A stretch of 16,655 nucleotides of DNA, from NCBI GenBank assembly GCA_002688185.1, contig NZCE01000014.1, positions 1 through 16,655 of the forward strand, read 5' to 3'. The stretch comes from Spirochaetales bacterium (lineage in GTDB: Bacteria; Spirochaetota; Spirochaetia; ARS1246). The first letter of the stretch is position 1. Every line of letters starts with the position of its first letter. Of this stretch, positions 15,447 to 16,655 are shown piece after piece. The notes under the pieces are model-generated. The model saw nothing but the letters and a program-made list of their open reading frames with translations. It made no database searches and was not told the origin of the DNA. Both the position numbers and the translations under genes were made by a program.

Positions 15447-16655
15447 CTATTTGTGAATAATGGCCAAAACGTCACCGGCCTGAACCTGGTCGCCCTGGTT
15501 AACCGGGATCTCGGTTAACTGCCCCGCTACCGGTGCATGGATCTCAGTCTCCATCTTCATGCTCTCCACCACAAGGATGGTCTCTCCCTCTGAAACCATC
15601 GTCCCTGGTTTTGCCACCAGGCGAAGAATCAACCCGGGAAGTGGGGCTTCCACATGATGTGCATCACCGGTCGGCGTTGCCGCCGGTGCCGTGTCGGCAG
15701 TGACCGCAGTCGTTTTCGTTGCAGGAGTAGTCGGCGCCGCCCCCTGGACCGGGGTTTGCGGAGCTGAAATGCCTTCGGCGACTTCCACGGCATACGCCAC
15801 GCCGTTTACTATTGCCACATCATCTTTGAGCTTCACCCCGAACGGGTTGCCGTTGATTGTGACCGTATATCCTTCAGGCGCCGGGGCGGCGGCAGAAGCA
15901 GTTTCTTCCTTTTCCTTCTTTCTCACGCCTACTTTTGCCTCACCTTTCAGGAATTGGATGCCCTTCTCTTTGCAAGTTGCCGCAATAAAAGTGTTTTCAT
16001 CGGTGATCGGCAGGTTTGCTTCCTTTAGCATCGCATTTGCCGCTTCCATCCCTTTTTCCGGGTCTTCATCATTTATGTCGACAGGAAGTCTATCTGTGGG
16101 ATCGAGCTTGAGTTGTTCCTGACAGAGCTTCACCACCTCTTGGTCCGGAACCACTGGAGTTTTCCCAAAATAGCCCAACACCATTTTGCCATAGCCCTCT
16201 GCAATCTTTTTCCACGGACCGAACATCACGTTATTAAAGGCCTGTTGGAAATAGAACTGGCTTACCGGTGTTACTGATGTGCTGAAGCCACCCTTTACCA
16301 CGACTTCCCCCATTGCATCTATAACCTCGCTATACCGGTTAAGGATGCCGTTGTCTCTCATCATTTGGGTGTTTGCCGTGAGTGCACCACCGGGCATTGG
16401 AGAGAATGGTATTCTCGGCTCCACAGCTTTGGCTTCAGGAGGCATAAAATAATCTTGCATACAATCTTTGAAAACCTCGGAAGCTGCGACGAGTTTATTG
16501 ATGTCAATGCCGAGGTCAAAATCAGTGCCCCTGAGGGCGTGCCAAAGTGTAATGACATCCGGCTGACAGGTCCCTCCTGAGGCCGGCGCCATCGAGCAAT
16601 CGACCTGGTTTGCACCGGCTTCCAAAGCTCCTCTATATTGGGCAATGCTGATACC
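15447..16655 (-). CDS. oadA: Oxaloacetate decarboxylase alpha-like subunit, N-terminus cut by window edge
   Basis: A carboxyltransferase that moves CO2 from oxaloacetate (or a similar acid) to biotin and hands it to the beta subunit. The frame is open to the right edge; 402 residues are present and the N-terminal catalytic part lies outside. Visible parts are the end of the carboxyltransferase barrel (ALEAGANQVDCSMAPASGG), the PMPGGALTANTQMMRDNG region with GTSVTPVS-type continuation (here FSTSVTPVSQFYFQQAFNNV), then an Ala/Pro/Thr-rich linker (about 255-325 of the fragment). A biotinyl domain ends the protein, with Lys367 in ESMKMETEI, 35 residues before the C-terminus as usual. The linker fused to biotin means no separate biotin carrier is needed. 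A small gamma subunit, if present, would lie outside the window. Confidence 0.92.
   Translation of the reverse strand, partial: GISIAQYRGALEAGANQVDCSMAPASGGTCQPDVITLWHALRGTDFDLGIDINKLVAASEVFKDCMQDYFMPPEAKAVEPRIPFSPMPGGALTANTQMMRDNGILNRYSEVIDAMGEVVVKGGFSTSVTPVSQFYFQQAFNNVMFGPWKKIAEGYGKMVLGYFGKTPVVPDQEVVKLCQEQLKLDPTDRLPVDINDEDPEKGMEAANAMLKEANLPITDENTFIAATCKEKGIQFLKGEAKVGVRKKEKEETASAAAPAPEGYTVTINGNPFGVKLKDDVAIVNGVAYAVEVAEGISAPQTPVQGAAPTTPATKTTAVTADTAPAATPTGDAHHVEAPLPGLILRLVAKPGTMVSEGETILVVESMKMETEIHAPVAGQLTEIPVNQGDQVQAGDVLAIIHK

Overview
The window carries about a dozen protein genes of roughly balanced base composition. It has no mobile element, CRISPR array, rRNA or tRNA that I could find. The mix of a Cache-type chemoreceptor, a sodium-pumping oxaloacetate decarboxylase type complex, Cys-type sulfatases and isomerase/dehydrogenase genes suggests an anaerobic or facultative, motile, polysaccharide-degrading bacterium. 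The form of the receptor signalling domain and of the OadA-like protein reminds me most of Spirochaetota, with Synergistota as an alternative. This is judged by eye and is not a phylogenetic result.

Layout. At 138-2498 (+) lies a methyl-accepting chemotaxis protein with two nearly identical Cache modules, interrupted by an in-frame amber codon at 642-644. At 2564-3328 (-) is a short-chain dehydrogenase. It is divergent from a two-gene sulfatase unit at 3503-6335 (+), whose predicted promoter overlaps a perfect 19-bp palindrome. At 6354-7607 (-) and 7704-8204 (-) are an aldose-epimerase-fold protein and a flavin reductase family protein. At 8205-8688 is a 484-bp intergenic region holding degenerate GCAAAGA-type repeats, a sigma70-like promoter and a T-box riboswitch leader. 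Then come valS (8689-11292, +), a zinc-dependent dehydrogenase (11388-12443, +) and a mannonate-dehydratase-like protein (12427-13386, +). From the right edge leftwards on the minus strand run an oadA-like gene (cut by the window), oadB, and a xylose-isomerase-like TIM-barrel gene. The last of these meets the mannonate-dehydratase-like gene tail to tail inside a CTATAG palindrome.

How they fit together. Two sulfatases, a mutarotase-like protein, an SDR, a zinc dehydrogenase and a mannonate-dehydratase-like enzyme are consistent with desulfation and catabolism of a sulfated sugar or uronate, but the substrate is inferred only. The OadA/OadB pair would couple decarboxylation to sodium export.

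The best regulatory find is the valS leader. It has a valine GUC specifier in a T-box Stem I and a complete T-box bulge (TGGTACC) flanked by a perfect 6-bp helix. A competing helix can instead enclose the valS Shine-Dalgarno, and no U-tract follows. This points to translational rather than transcriptional control.
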